This document shows, one piece after another, positions 16,405 through 32,794 of a stretch of DNA of 64,000 nucleotides. This DNA is from Portunus trituberculatus (lineage: Eukaryota; Arthropoda; Malacostraca; Decapoda; Portunidae): positions 25,791,826-25,855,825 of the forward strand of contig NC_059304.1 in the NCBI RefSeq assembly GCF_017591435.1, in the 5' to 3' direction. A program made the position numbers and the translations under genes. A model generated the notes under the pieces. That model made no database searches, was not told where the DNA came from, and saw only the letters and a list, made by a program, of their open reading frames with translations. Each line of letters begins with the position of its first letter. Position 1 is the first letter of the stretch.

Positions 16405-18219
16405 TTACCTAATTGTATTTACCTAATTGTAACATACGGAAAAGAGCTATGCTCGTGTTGTCCCGCTCCATATCTATTAATGTCCAGCTTTTTCTTAAAA
16501 TCATGAATATTCCTTATGCTGACCACTTCCACGCCTAAACTATTCCATGCTTCCACCCTTCTATGAGGGAAGCTATATTTTTTCACATCTCTCCTATAAG
16601 TGGCCATTTTTAGTTTTTTCCCATGCCCTCTCGACATTCTTTCATTCCACATACACAGATCTTCCCTATCCATTTTTTCCATGCCAATCATCACTCTGTA
16701 TATTGCTATCAGGTCTCCCTTTCTTCTGTTTTCCAGGGTCGGAAGTTGCATTCTTTTCAGTCTGTCTTCATAAGTCAAATCTCTTAAGTCAGGCACCATT
16801 TTTGTTGCAGCCCTCTGTACTTTCTCTAGTTTCCTTATGTGTTTTTTAAGTTCGAGCCCACTGTATTGTTGCATATTCAAGCCTCGGTCTTATCATTGCA
16901 GTAATTATTTTCTTCATCATTTCTTCATCTAAATATACGAACGCCACTCTTATGTTCCTCAATAAGTTCAATACTTCTCCAATTATTTTGTTTATATGTC
17001 TCTGGCGATAGGTCATTGGTAATTGTCACCCCAAGGTCTTTTTCTTCATGACTGGTTTTATGTCTTCATTTCCTATCTTGTACATACTCCTGATTCTTCT
17101 TTCACTCTTGCCAAACTCTATTTTCTTGCATTTTGTCGTGTTGAACTCCATTTGCCATGTACAGCTCCATTTCCATATTCTGTCCAAGTCTTCCTGGAGT
17201 AGTTCGCAATCTTTGTCACATCTCACTTTTCTTAACAATTTTGCATCGCCTGCAAATAGGCTCACATAACTGGACACCCCATCCACCATGTCATTTATGT
17301 AGACCGCGAACATTACTGGTGCCAACACTGATCCCTGTGGAACTCCACTCTCCACCAAGCCCCATTCTGATGGTCTGTCCTTAATTATTGTTCTCATTTC
17401 TCTTCCTACCAAAAAGTCTTCCATCCATTTTAGTAAACTGCCATGCACTCCTCCTACCATTTCAAGTTTCCAGATCAGTCTCCGTGTGGTACCTTATCAA
17501 AGGCCTTTTTTAAATCCAGATATATTCCATCAGCCCAACCATCTCTTTCCTGTATTACATCTATCACCCTCGAATAGTAACATATCAGGTTTGTCGCATG
17601 AACGCCCTTTTCTAAAACCAAATTGACACTCACAAAGTATGTCATTTTTCTCCAAGAAGTCTGTCCATCTATTCTTCACCACCCTCTCACACATCTTAGC
17701 TACCACACTTGTAAGTGACACTGGTCTATAGTTCAATGGGTCTCTTGTTACCTGATTTATAGATTGGGACAATGTTAGCTCTTTTCCAGTCTTGGGGCAC
17801 TACACCTTCCCTTAATGAGGCATCAATTACTTCACAAACTTTTTCTGCCAGTTGCTCCCTGCATTCTCTTAAAATCCATCCTGCTTTTCTCACTTCTAAA
17901 CTCCCCATCATGTTCTTGATCTCCTCCACAGTTACTTGAAACTCCTTCATAATCCCTTTCTGTTCCATTACCAGTGGTTTGTCAAAAGCAGTACCCCTGC
18001 ATTCTCTTAAAATCCATCCTGATACCCCATCAGGTCCCACAGCTTTTCTCACTTCTAAACTCCCCATCATATTCTTGATCTCCTCCACAGTTACTTGAAA
18101 CTCCTTCATAATCCCTTTCTGTTCCATTACCAGTGGTTTGTCAAAAGCAGTCTCCTTTGTGAATACCTTCCGAAAGCATCCATTCATAGCCTCTGCCATT
18201 TCCTGGGATCTTCACTCAT
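16403..18219 (-). mobile_element. (AC)n-tailed CR1/L2-type LINE (subfamily B4), 5'-truncated
   Basis: Read on the minus strand, it starts near 18219 in the linker (MAEAMNGCFRKVFTKE). It passes RT motifs NYRPVSLTSVVAKMCE (about 17735-17690), FGFRKGRSC, ESGVPQGSVLAP (17350-17315) and LFAGDAKLL (FADD altered to FAGD), then the C-terminal region KKHIRKLEKVQRAATKMVP (16845-16790). The 3' end has two copies of TACAATTAGGTAAA-like sequence and then (AC)n, which is (GT)n at 16374-16402 on the plus strand. Contains a tandem duplication at 17858-18151, frameshifts and a damaged catalytic box. Confidence 0.85.
17858..18151 (-). repeat. Tandem duplication inside LINE RT
   Basis: A segment starting TGCATTCTCTTAAAATCCAT (17858) and ending GTTTGTCAAAAGCAGT (about 17991) recurs at 17998-18151. 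The second unit keeps about 20 extra bases (ATACCCCATCAGGTCCCACA) that the first lacks. The duplicated protein segment is AFDKPLVMEQKGIMKEFQ through GWILREC. Confidence 0.9.
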
Positions 18220-19005
18220 TTGTTAGTGTGCAGTATATATTGTGAGCTTTATTATTATTAGTCTAGGGATTGGAATAATAGCAAACACTATGTGTGGAAT
18301 GCCTCCAGTATATGTAGGAGACTGCAAAGTAATGACAAAAATGCAAGAATTAAGCTGTGATTTTTTGGCTTTGACTGTCCAGCAAAATGGAATGTCTCAA
18401 CAAAACGGGGCCATTGTGGCCACTGAGATATGCCATCAGTGATTTTGGATAGAAAGACATGAAGTGTCCTATATGTAAATGATAAATAAATAATAACAAT
18501 CATGATAATAATAATAAATGATAGTAATATAATAATAATAATTATTATTATTATTATTATAACAAAAACAACAATAAGAAGAAAAAAACATTATACTCAC
18601 TATCACAATGTCCCTTAATGTTGGAAGGGATATTACAGCAAGGTTTCTCCAGCCTCATAGGAGATGGACTCAAGACTATAGTGAAAGTATGTAATTACAG
18701 AAATTATTTAATTATATTTTTGATATTTTATCTTATTATTTTGCTTATTTTATTTATGTAATGTGTTTTATTAATATAGGCAATAACTATTTAAATATGA
18801 TAATTTACATTTTTGGGGTTGTACGGGACACATATATAAAGGTCTTGGAAGGCATATCTGTTTTTCATATTCAATTTGAGGTTTATTACATGATCATTCG
18901 CTCTACAATTGTATTTTCAGGAATATAACCCAATTGTCTATCAGGGATTACCTTTAATTTCACACCATGTGTACGACCGCCGAACTGTATTGCATAGTGT
19001 ACAGG
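18220..19005. other. Unassigned AT-rich DNA with ATA/ATT arrays
   Basis: No gene is recognised. Imperfect (ATA)n and (ATT)n tracts lie at about 18505-18560. Confidence 0.5.
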
Positions 19006-19490
19006 TCAACCCCTTCAACACGATGATGTGTATTTTGCGTCATCGGGGTGCTCTTGACATATCCGATGATGCACATATTGCATCATGGCTGCTTTCTACT
19101 AAGATGGTGTGTTTTCTTTCCCGGATACTGTATGAGATCTCTCAGAATGTAGGTTGTACATGATATAATGGCATACTTGGCTTTCATCATTATTACAAAG
19201 GTGCATAACTCTCTTATATAAGGATAAGTATTGATGTGCCATGCTGGAAATAATTATTTTATTTTGGGATTTTTTTATGGTACCAGTAGATAAGTTTACC
19301 ATAAAAATCAACATTTCCTCTTGTTTGTCATCTTCAGAAAATGGCCTTGAGAAGGCAGGCTATAATTTTTTTTATTTGTGTGGGTTTTTTTCTTATTGTA
19401 CATACCTATTATGAAAAATCACTTATCATCATCATTATTTCTGTAGTGGAGAGAGAGATAGAGAGAGAGCTGTCTCTCAGTCTGTTGAGG
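19006..19490. mobile_element. TTAA-type element W, degenerate copy
   Basis: The sequence is the reverse complement of 38069-38724 without the CR1 insert. It begins TCAACCCCTTCAACACGATG at 19006 (degenerate TTAA) and runs through shared DNA to the (GA)n at 19447-19470, which corresponds to the long (CT)n of the other copy. No ORF of note. Confidence 0.6.
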
Positions 19491-19781
19491 CAGGAAATAT
19501 GAGGTTGTTAAAGCAGTTCATCATAGAAGGCAGAGTGACAGCATAGACAGAATGGTTAGAGGTAAGGAAAAGGTGAAGTCTGCTGTGCGTATCACCAAGA
19601 CTGTCAGGAATATGAGTAGGATGCTGCATTGATTGCTCTAGATCATGGAGGTTAGTAAAGTTAAAAGCTAGTTCACCTGGTTGGTCAGTGAAGGCTAAAC
19701 TAATGGTGAACACTGAAACCTTCAAAATGGAGATCTCCGTGAAAAGAGAGTTAGGATGTAGTACTCCACTTTAGAAGTCAA

Positions 19782-19855
<74 letters not shown>

Positions 19856-20583
19856 GAGTAGTTAAGTGAGAGGTATACAGCACAGATTGAGTTTAATTTA
19901 AAAATGACTAAACTAGATGGTAGAAAATTTGCAGAATTAATCGAGTAGGCACAAGAGCAAGTCATGTTGTCAGCTTTGGATTGGATTGAGAATTGAATCC
20001 AATTTATTTGATGTTTTTTGGGCCATATATGCCCATATTTTTTGCTTGCTGGTGTATTTATAGATTATGCTTCACTAGCTCATTTACTCAGTATTATGTG
20101 TATATTATATGTTTTTATGCACTCGTGGAATGGGACTACAGGAATGAATATTGCTCATTATGAGAATATACCATATTTGATGGCTCATAAGTGCACCTTT
20201 TTCTCCAAATAAAGTCTCAGGAAATGACCCTGCATCCTATGAGGCCAAGGTTCAGTATTGAAACAGTGGTTGGTGGCAACAAAGGCTCAAAAATTAAACC
20301 CCAGACATCTTTGCAGATGTAAACAAAGTGATGATAGATACAACACCTCAAAGCAACTCTTTCTTTCAAGGTACTAATATATGATAGGTTACACTTACTG
20401 GTAATTCACATAGAATGACACCAGTCAGGAAAAATTTGACAAGTGACCATGCACCATGCATTGCATGAACCAAAACAAATGCGGTTAGTGTTGGTGATCT
20501 TGCTCTTGACTCAGGAAAGCGTCCCTGCATTCTGTAGCATGATGCCAATATTACTCCTTGAGATAAGACACACTTTTATACAA
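19491..20583. other. Unassigned DNA with one (TA)n array
   Basis: (TA)n at 19785-19850. Nothing else recognised; short ORFs here show no family motifs. Confidence 0.5.
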
Positions 20584-20587
20584 TTAA

Positions 20588-21037
20588 CCCTTACAATCCC
20601 GCATTAATTCTGGTTATCCCCCCCGAGCCCGCATTTGTGAGGGAAAATTTTTTTTTTTCTAAACATTAATTAGTCTTAAGATATGCAAATTTAAGATGAA
20701 AATAAATGGGAAAAGACACCAAGAAAAATTATTTCAACACTTACAGCTAGAGAAGTGATGTGAAAGTCGAGATGTTGACGATGATCCCCTACAAAGTCAC
20801 ACCACCAGAGATGTGACAATACGGTGTAAATTTGATATATTATGTTAGTTTTACTTCACTTTTCACAGTTGATTTGTAATTTAGACTCACAACTCGAAGA
20901 TAATTGATGGCTAGTGAAATGGCAACAGTAATGCGCCTTTTTCAATATGAAATGAGGAGGGAAAACTTATGCCGTAAATATATGTGAACAGGCATTTTGT
21001 CCACAAGCCTACATATATGTGTACGGGACAGTAAGGG
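20588..21037. mobile_element. 450-bp TTAA-flanked piggyBac-type MITE
   Basis: TTAA at 20584-20587 and 21038-21041 flank termini CCCTTACAATCCCG and CGGGACAGTAAGGG, which pair over 12 of 14 positions. No ORF. Confidence 0.75.
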
Positions 21038-21041
21038 TTAA

Positions 21042-24000
21042 AAATTGCACCTATCTTTTAACATTCTTAACTTACATGTAAAAAAAAAAATGATAAAAAA
21101 AAATCATTATTATTATCCCTGTAGTTTCTGTCTCTGACTCTCTCACAGTCACTGCCAGCACCATATGCCAGGTATGTGTTTACATCTCACAAGTCACAGC
21201 AGGATTGGTGTGTTGCCTACTAGTAAAGATCAAATCTTTTAAATGCAAAATACTGGCCATTAATAATAGTCAAATGCATGTGAGTTCAAACATCAGGTGG
21301 AATCCTTCACTTCGTATTCAGAGCTTAAATCTGGTCATTCATCTTTTTTTTCCTCCAATGTCTGTCAAAAGTGAGTGTGTCTTATGATCCCATGCATCTT
21401 CTGAGCCATCAAATACGGTACTATTCACATTGCACACTAATTTATATGTACTGCTCATGAGTCTAAACCTCATCTAACTAATCCTTTGAACTGAGATTCA
21501 AGCATATGCATATGTGTATGTTTATATTTTTATCAGGTATCAACCTGTTAATTTATTAAGTAGATTTTTTACTATTTCCTTGATCAAATTTAAAGGTACT
21601 TTTCTTTTCTCAGGTGCAACTAAACTCTATCTATGGTGTCCTGTGAGCATCCTTAAGTGTGACTATTGAAGAAATGATGATTTATTTTCCTCATTGAATA
21701 TCATTTTGATGAAGATGGATCTGTACATTGAGTCAAGAATTGGGAGTCTTGCTCACAACTAACAGTAAGTTGATATGTGTGTATGAAGAGAAAAGCTTTC
21801 GTCTTGTTGAACACAGGAAAATTTTATACTAATTATGGAATCATGACAATGCATGGACTACAAACAGTTCAATTTGTGAGAAAAAATGGTGATGGACTCC
21901 ATTTGTTTATTTGTTGAAAGCCACTAGTTAAACACCTGTTTTAAAGTTGGCTCAGGAATTTACATGACTGTGTGGTTGCGTGTTACCTAAGGATTATAAG
22001 CAAACAGTTGTTTTTAATATATAACAGGATAAAAAGATATAATTAATTATTTATTGGCATCAAATAATAATAATTCACTGATAATGTACAAGTTGAGTAT
22101 TGCAATAGGCTTATAGACTTACAAATAGCAAAATTGAACGAAAATTATAAGATATGTTTGGGATTCTAATTTGATACTAAAAGTGAGGTTAGAAATGAGT
22201 CACTGCATAGATTGTGTAGATTGTGATGAGTAGCAAAGATGCCACACATGGCATGACTACTCATAATGCCATGATGATTTGAAGTCAATAAATTAAGTAC
22301 TTTGAGGCAAAATTTACTGTTTCAACGTTTTTTATGAAGATCATATAATAATGTAGATATGAAATATTTTTGGCTGCTTATTGCTTCAGCATTCTTCATT
22401 GATGTGTGATATGCCCAGAAGGTTTTTAAAAACTATGTAAACTTTATAAGAGGATTATTTTCTTGAAGCCTACCCTGTCACTATTAGTTTATTGGTTTAA
22501 TGTGCTCTGCATATACCAACTCCCTCACCTTTTGATTATCTGCGACTACTGTTTGCCTCTCCGTCCACCTTTTAATACTGGTTTGTCTTTTTATGGTTTC
22601 AATCATTTCAGCATTCAAATATTTTGTTCAACTACATTTTATTTTCATTATAAATTTGCTTTCTTCAGTGAGATGAGTGCTGGTATTGTTTACTGATGTA
22701 CTACTTACAGTTGGTGAGGCTAACAGACAATAATCCTTAAAGTGTCTCCTCCATTGCTCATTGACCACTTTTTACACATAATGTAAGTTTATTCATGAGT
22801 GTAAGTAAGCAGATTCTCTGAAAATATTTTACCTTGCTTCTGTCAAGGTGAAAAATAATGGTAATTTGTTAGTTATGTATTTTATGATGTTGGTGATTTT
22901 CCATGTTCTTACTGTGAATACATAGGAGTTATGAACAGGGAGGGAGCATCAGTGGTGGTGGAGAAAGGTAATGATATGGTGCAGCCCTTCAAACCTCCAA
23001 GATGCTTTATGTGAAGGAGCTAATGTATATACTGAATTAGTATATTACTTGTTTTAATACTACAGTAAGAACTCTTTTATTGAAAAGGCAAAAGTGGTGG
23101 AATGTTTAAAAAAAGAAATAATTGAAGTGTTGCATTCTTATATTGAAACATACTGTCATTCTTCCATCCATTAATAATTAAGACACGTTTTGAAGTTTTC
23201 TTGATCTAATATTAGTAAGAGCAAAATATGAATTTATTGATTGTTGTTATAGCATAAATTTCCAAATGGTAAGTTGTAAGAAATTTTGAAAAAGTAAAGA
23301 AATTGTGTGCTAGTATAAAGATTTTTTTTTTTTTTTTTATCACATTTGAATATTAATTTTTATGTAAAAATGGAAAACAATTTTGCACTAATAAAAGAGT
23401 TTCTTCTGTACTCTCAAGTATTACAGAGGGTCCAAAGTGACTAGACTAAGTTTCTAAGAGCTTTAAAATTAGCTTTGTGGTAACACATGGAACATTGAAG
23501 CAGTTGATGTAGAGTCTGTATATGATTGTAGATATACATATTTATATGCTGTATGTATATGTTCTATGATGGTATGTGTAAGGGGCTGGAATTCAAGAAT
23601 TCTAAACACTGGAAACATTGCTCTTATATGTGTGTGTGTGTGTGTGTGTATGTATGTGTGTGCTTGCTTGGTATGAGACCAGAAATTATCCATATTCCAC
23701 CATGTGGTAGTAAACAACTGAATTTAACTGGTTTATAAATCACATATTTCCAAGAACAGCATGTTGTATCATGAAGCTCAAAACCTAAATATGAATGTAG
23801 CAGTCTTGCATATGCAGCATACACTGGAATCTCAGTTACCAAATTCCTCTCTTTTTTAGCTAATATGTTCTTGGGCAATTTTTTAAGCTCATAATTGCTT
23901 TGATTGCCCTACTATAATTTAATTCCTGAATAAAGTTCCTTGATTTCAAATACTAAAAGACTAAGCAAAAACTACCATGTATTATTAATGTATAGTCTCT

Positions 24001-24486
24001 ATAAATATTTCCTTATTTTTTATGTATTGAAGCTGAGAGAGTAAAATATGTTAAATATGATTTCATTCAAAAGCCTCAATGTAAACAAACAGTTTTTGGC
24101 ACTCAGTAAGAAAAACTGTGGTAACTGTTACTCTCTTCATGACCCAAAATATCATCACTACTGGACAATTACATTTTCCCAGTATCTTCTCTCAGTAGCA
24201 GGGTGTCTAAGTATTATAATCAATAGATCAGTGACAAGGAGAGTACCAGTATGGTCTAAACAATATATTTATTGAACATGTCCTATCTGGATGAATGATT
24301 ACTGAGCTGGAGATGTGGAGTCGCAATGAGAATATCTGTCACTAGATGTTAAGACAGAGTGGGTGGGTGTCCATGAACAAATTTATCTATTTTACTTTGA
24401 TTTCTAAAGAGAAAATGGTTTGTTTCTGAACATTTCCAGTTTTGAATGACATTCAAAATCAAATTAAATTGGAGAACCAAGGTTCA
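21042..24486. other. Unassigned AT-rich intergenic or intronic DNA
   Basis: About 3.4 kb with no recognisable coding region or repeat family, apart from a T16 run near 23322 and (TG)n at 23631-23650. Short ORFs lack motifs and look random. Confidence 0.5.
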
Positions 24487-24494
24487 ACTGTGTC

Positions 24495-25379
<885 letters not shown>

Positions 25380-25572
25380 CCCTATAATGGAAAAATGCCC
25401 AATTTCACTCACACTAATTGTGTCATGACTCCATTTGGACCCACTGCAAAAATATTGAAAAAAAGATATATGGATCATCTTTATTGAGTTACGCTTGATC
25501 AGATTTGAAAAAGAAGACATCTTGTCAGATGATGAAAGTAAAAACATACAAATTTATGTTTTTATAAAAAAA

Positions 25573-25653
<81 letters not shown>

Positions 25654-26551
25654 AAGTGACTGCCATATAGTGTATAAATAAGAATTCTTTGGTGAGAAAA
25701 GTAAGAAAATTGAATATTCTCTAACTAAAATGGTTGTTCTTTCTAAGAAATAGTGTGTAATTCCTAATTTGCTTCCCAATTGTGGTGCTCTGACTAAATG
25801 AAAATGAACAATTTTTGTTTCTGATTTTGATAAATAAACAGGTAAATAAACAGAACATGCATACTCACATGGTTTATCATAATAACTTTTGCTTAAACAT
25901 ATTACTGGAACCATTATCTCATAATAATTTATGAATTGTATGCTCTCCATCCCGATTGTGGTGCTGTGAACAAAACAAAGATGATTCCTGAAGATGCGAT
26001 TTCTGTAAATAAACAAGTCAGCTGTGACTTGTTCATAGGCTTCAGTGAATGTTATTTCACCAGTGAGATCTACTGTTTCCTCAGCCAACAGCTGCTGTAT
26101 TCTCTCATCAGACAATCCACAGGGATGCCATATGTCAAACTTACCTATCAAAGAAACCAGAAGAAAAAATAATCATAACTAATACATACATGTAGAACAA
26201 GAGAACAACTGTAGCAGGATTCTTATCAAATCTCAGTGAACATATGTAGCTTGAGTTAGAGGTACTACAGGCCTGTATATCACATATACAGGCCCATAAA
26301 CAATGTTTTCCTCCCTATGTATGTTCATGAGATAATATTTCATAAACGGACCTTGTGGGTCAACCTAGCCTTTATGTAGGAAGGAAAGAGCATCACCAGC
26401 AAGGATCCCATCTGTCCTCCTCTAGATCCGATGACCAATAGACACTCAACTGAGACCCATGGACATTGGAGCCAGATGTGCATGAAAAATGTGCGCTTTT
26501 TCAAAACCACCAATTTGTGCTTCCATATGGAGTCACATTCTTGTTTAAGGG
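25380..26551 (-). mobile_element. 1172-bp TTAA-flanked element (family P), copy A
   Basis: TTAA at 25376-25379 and 26552-26555. Termini are CCCTATAATGG (25380) and TTGTTTAAGGG (26541-26551). Homologous in inverted orientation to 29468-30599 and in part to 33255-33340. A (TA)n array lies at 25577-25650. A conserved peptide GLSDERIQQLLAEETVDLTG is encoded on the minus strand at about 26120-26060 and is kept in copy B. No catalytic domain seen; the element is probably non-autonomous. Confidence 0.75.
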
Positions 26552-26555
26552 TTAA

Positions 26556-28959
26556 GGCCACCACCTACAGAAAAAATTATATGTCTAGTGACAGCAAGAC
26601 CATTTGAAAAGCACAAGGAAAGATAAATGTTTACCACTTGTGTAATGTGATGCTAGATTGCTTTCAACAGTATATGCTTAGACACACTAAAATCTTTTTG
26701 TTGAAATGGGTGTTTCTTACTACCCATGTCCTTTATGGCATTAAATACACTGAATAAAATGCATTAAAATTTATGTTGCTATTATGATTCTTGATTAAAA
26801 AAATTTTCTGCTGTATTATTATTTATTTTTATACTATTATATGGCATAAAAGTTGGGCAAAAAGTGACAAAAAAATGACAGGTACATCATGCATTCCTAA
26901 CTGTTGCGTATTGTGCCACCCATAGTACATTTGCTTGCATACACAAAAAAAAATTTCCATATTTTTCAAACCTCTTTTTCTTTTGATTTAGTATATATTA
27001 TTTTATTCATGCTAACCAAGGATGTAATTAAAGTATGACAATCAAAGCATTTAGTTAATTGAGCTAGATTTGGCCTTATAATCGTATATTTTTAAACCTA
27101 TTACATCAAAAATTAAATTTTCATTTGTTACTCATAACTCATGATATCCTTCACAGCCCTTGAGAGCCGCTATATAACTGGTTCACCCTCTATTGCATAA
27201 TTTTCATTTCATTGATAGCTTATTGATTGAAAATTCATTGAAAATTTTTATAAAAGAAGTGCTTCTTGATTGCAATACATATTGCATCATGTGAAGGTGA
27301 TGAACATTGGTAAAAATCTAAGGAGTAACTCAAGTCTTTCTCGAGACATTACTCTGGATGCAGAGTTGCCTACATATATGTTTTTCTTTGAACAGTACAG
27401 AGAAATCTCAGGCAATGCAACAATTCCCATGTAAATCATCAGACCTATGAATTTTTGTCATTTTCCAAGATTTCAGCCTAGATCCTTGAGTGACATGTGA
27501 AATCCCAATTTTTCTATTGAGTATACCTATTAGTTTGTGTTACAATTAGGACAAAATTTCATTTGTGTCATACCAGTCTATGGGAGATGTGAGAGTACAT
27601 GGATCAGGAGTGAGTTGTTCTTTCCCTGTAAATGGAAATTACTAAAGTTTAGAATGTACTGACGCAATGTGTTGTGAGAACATGTTTGTAATAGTAGGTT
27701 GAGCCACATATGGTACACAAGGAGCGTGCTCCACTGGTGGCGCACAACGCAATAGCATAAATTCAGAAAAAGTCTATGGCCTAGTGGAACACAGGTGGGG
27801 CATGAGTTTTATTGTATTATTGGCAACTCATAAGCAGGGAGAAACTACTCATCTCCTTTCAAATCCGTGGGTAGCGCGGTACTGACACTGCGCTGAGTTG
27901 AACCAAACGCAACAGGGAAGAAGCGGCAGGAAATCCAAACACGATTAATGTGTTAATTATTATATCTCACCATATAGTTAGTAGTTTTCTCAACTGTAAC
28001 AATTCTAGAAACAATATTAAATATGGTACCAAAAGCCACATTTGCCCTAAGGATCATGAATTCCCTGTCATAGATCATTTCTTCCCTCACATATTGTCTT
28101 CAGGTCTTCCCATCTTTGTTTAGTTGTTACATCTTAGATTTGCTTCTGAGTCTTTCACCCTCCTATCTCATGTGCAAATTCATCATTTGTTTTGGTCTAC
28201 TTGCACTTCTTATCACCACCTCATTAAACCAAGCATTTTGTGTTATCATTCTGCCCATCTTTTTTTTTTTTCCAATGTCTACACTAGATTATAAGTATCT
28301 CACACACACACTCAGAATTTGCTTTATTCCCTAACAATTGCCATTTATTGATCTGCAAGCTTTTTGTCTCGATTTCCTGCATCTATGTACTATTCTTAAT
28401 CACACTGTTGCTTCTGCTACAGGACCCTTGTTCACAAAGATTGTTAGCATTGTGCTCACAGTTCTGCTTAAAGTTGTGTTTATCTTCAAAATATTGTTGT
28501 CAGATCAAGTATAAAACTTGAACTTGGAAGCAAAAACCATATAGAGGGTACTATAAAACACTAAAATATTACTTGATTTTCATGAATATTTTTAGTGCAA
28601 TGATTTTACATTTTTGTATTAAAGAAAAAAAAAAAAAAGAACTTAAGCTTCAATTTTATAAGGATTTGATTGCACGATCACAACACTTCCAGTCATTACC
28701 TTCAGTTCATTCCTGCCCTTTTTATTTAGTATGAAGAAGCGGATAACTCAAAGGGCTTTAAAAGCCAATAGTATTACAAGGAAACCACATTGTTGACAAG
28801 ACTTTCCATCCTTGTTCAGTCAGTGTATGAGGGATGAAGTTGCTTGAAAAGTTTATTTAATCCTACATTCATTTAGTAACACACAAAGAAAAGCTGCATG
28901 GATCTTTTCAACCAAGAAAGTAAATGAAATGCACAACAACAATTCTTCTTTCTTCTTCT
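26556..28959. other. Unassigned AT-rich DNA
   Basis: About 2.4 kb without a recognised gene or repeat family. T11 near 28260 and A12 near 28627 are the only simple tracts of note. Confidence 0.5.
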
Positions 28960-29460
28960 TCTTCTTCTTTTGACCCCCTTTTGCTTGTGTGTTGCTTTCA
29001 CCACAATATTTGTATTTCCACCCCTCTATTGCCTGCTATAATGGATATCATATCTTTGTATTCATATACGATCATACCACAAGGATCACCTTGACTCCGT
29101 GGCACTGACTGATAGTTCAAAGATGCTCAGCTGTTCCATCTCACACTCCTCACTCCTCAGTCTGGAGCTAACCTGCACTGTGAGTGGATTGTTTCTCTGC
29201 ATTTTCACATTGTATCCTATACCATGGTATCCAAACATACCTCACAAGAAAGTAATTCCAAGAAATCAAGGAAGACTGTAATCATTCAAAAGAATGTATT
29301 AATACTATATTTTTAAGGTTTCAGTAACAAAATCCCCAAAAATAGGTAGACTTTTCCCAGTGACCAGGAACATAACCCCCACATTTCCATTTTCTATGGG
29401 AAAATTTTGTTTCAATAACATGAATTTGAATAACATGACACCTCCAGGAATGCAATCCTC
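28960..29460 (+). mobile_element. Tigger-like element Y, fragment
   Basis: 28985-29125 matches the palindromic repeat at 57530-57770 (GCCTGCTATAATGGATATCA, CTTGACTCCGTGGCA). An ATG at 29227 opens MVSKHTSQESNSKKSRKTVI, which looks like the basic start of Tigger CENP-B-type transposases. The tail at 29385-29445 ('gggaaaattttgtttcaataacatgaattt') resembles Tigger subterminal sequence. No complete transposase. Confidence 0.5.
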
Positions 29461-29467
29461 TCATCAA

Positions 29468-30599
29468 CCTTTAAATGGGAACGTGACTCCACCTGGAGTC
29501 AAGAGTTAGTGGTTTCGTAAAAGTGCGCCATTTCTCATGCACACCTGGCTCTAAAGTCTATGGGTCTGAGTCTAGTGTCTGTTGGTGATCAGATCTAGAG
29601 GAGGACAGACAACCTCCTTGCCTGTAATGCTCTTTCCTTCCAAGGTAGAGGCTGTGATGCCAGGTGGACCCACAAAATCCGTTTATGAAATATTAACTCA
29701 TGAAAATACGTAGAGGAGAAAACATTGTTTATAGGCCTGCATATGTGATATACAAGACTGTAGTACCTCTAACTCACTATGTTCACTGGGATTTGATAAG
29801 AGTCCTGCTACAGTTGTTCTCTTGTTCTACATGTGTGTAATAGTTTTTAGTACTTTTCTTCTGGTTTCTTTGATAGGTAAATTTGACAAGTCACATCCCT
29901 GTGGATTGTCTGATGAGAGAATACAGCAGCTGTTGGCTGAGGAAACAGTAGATCTCACTGGTGAAATAACATTCACCAAAGCCTATGAACAAGTCACAGC
30001 TGACTTGGTTATTTATAGAAAATCACATTTTGAGGAATCATGTTTGGTTTGTTTACAGCACCACAATCGGGATGGAGAGCATACAATTTAAAAATTATTT
30101 TGAAATAATGGTTTTAGTAATATGCTCAAGGAAAATTTATCATGATAAACCATGTTGTGAGTATGCATGTTCTGTTTATTTGTTTATTTACCTGTTTATT
30201 TATCAAAATCAGGAACAAAAATTGTTCATTTCCATTTAGTCAGAGCACCAAAATTGGGAAGCAAATTAGGAATTACACAATATTTCTTTGAAAGAACACC
30301 CTTTTTAGTTAGAGAATATTCAATTTTCTTACTTTTTATTTCCAAAGAATTTTTATTTATACACTATATGGCAGTGACTATTTTCAATATTTGTTTTTTT
30401 AATAAATCATGAAAATTAAATATAAACATAATTTTGTATGTTTTTACTTTATCGTCCAACAAGATGTTTACTTTTTCAAATCTAATCAAGTGTAACTCAA
30501 TAAAGATGATCCATATATATTTTTTTTCAATATTTTTGCAGTGGGTCCAAATGGAGTCATGACACAATTAGTGTGTGAAATTGGGCATTTCCATTAGGG
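29468..30599 (+). mobile_element. TTAA-flanked element (family P), copy B
   Basis: The right end AGGG-TTAA is at 30596-30603; the left end is degenerate (CAACCTTTAAATGGG at about 29465). The interior matches the reverse complement of copy A throughout. The conserved reading frame at 29869-30050 contains GLSDERIQQLLAEETVDLTG, then a frameshift. A pyrimidine-rich TTCTTTGATAG precedes it and looks like a splice acceptor, so it may be a former exon. Resemblance to jerky/Tigger C-terminal tails is weak. Confidence 0.65.
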
Positions 30600-30615
30600 T
30601 TAATTGAGAGTTGAC

Positions 30616-30618
<3 letters not shown>

Positions 30619-30712
<94 letters not shown>
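30619..30712. repeat. (TA)n-(CA)n microsatellite
   Basis: (TA)n at 30621-30697 and (CA)n to 30712, joining TTAA element copy B to the R-type MITE. Confidence 0.95.

Positions 30713-32396
<1,684 letters not shown>

Positions 32397-32457
<61 letters not shown>
32397..32457. repeat. (TA)n microsatellite
   Basis: About 30 TA units flanking the right end of Z copy 2. Confidence 0.95.
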
Positions 32458-32461
<4 letters not shown>

Positions 32462-32489
32462 GAATCTCTAACAGTGTACATTTTGTTCA

Positions 32490-32775
32490 GGAGGCAGTAC
32501 CCCAGTGGATAAGGTGGTGAGCGTGGGATCAGGTAGATATCCACGCGAAGGTTCAAATCCCACCACGTATCACTTTGATACTTCACCATTTGTCGAATGG
32601 TTTAAAGTTACCTACATGTCACCATGACACCCAAATGTGCTTTGGTGATGATATTGGCCCTATTATGGGTACCACTATAAATGAAATTGCCTGCACCACT
32701 AATGGGTGGAAGCTTGACAGCACTGCCAATACTCTTCAAGTTACCTTCAACAGGTGCTATAAGCAAGGACATAAA
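32490..32775 (+). mobile_element. tRNA-derived SINE (family S1), copy 2
   Basis: The head CCCAGTGGATAAGGTGGTGA (A-box-like) and GGTTCAAATCCC (B-box-like, about 32551) precede the same body as at 7281-7579 (CACCATGACACCC, CACTATAAATGAAATTGCCT). The end is a short A9 run near 32773. Confidence 0.75.
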
Positions 32776-32794
32776 AAAAAATCATGTTCATTTT

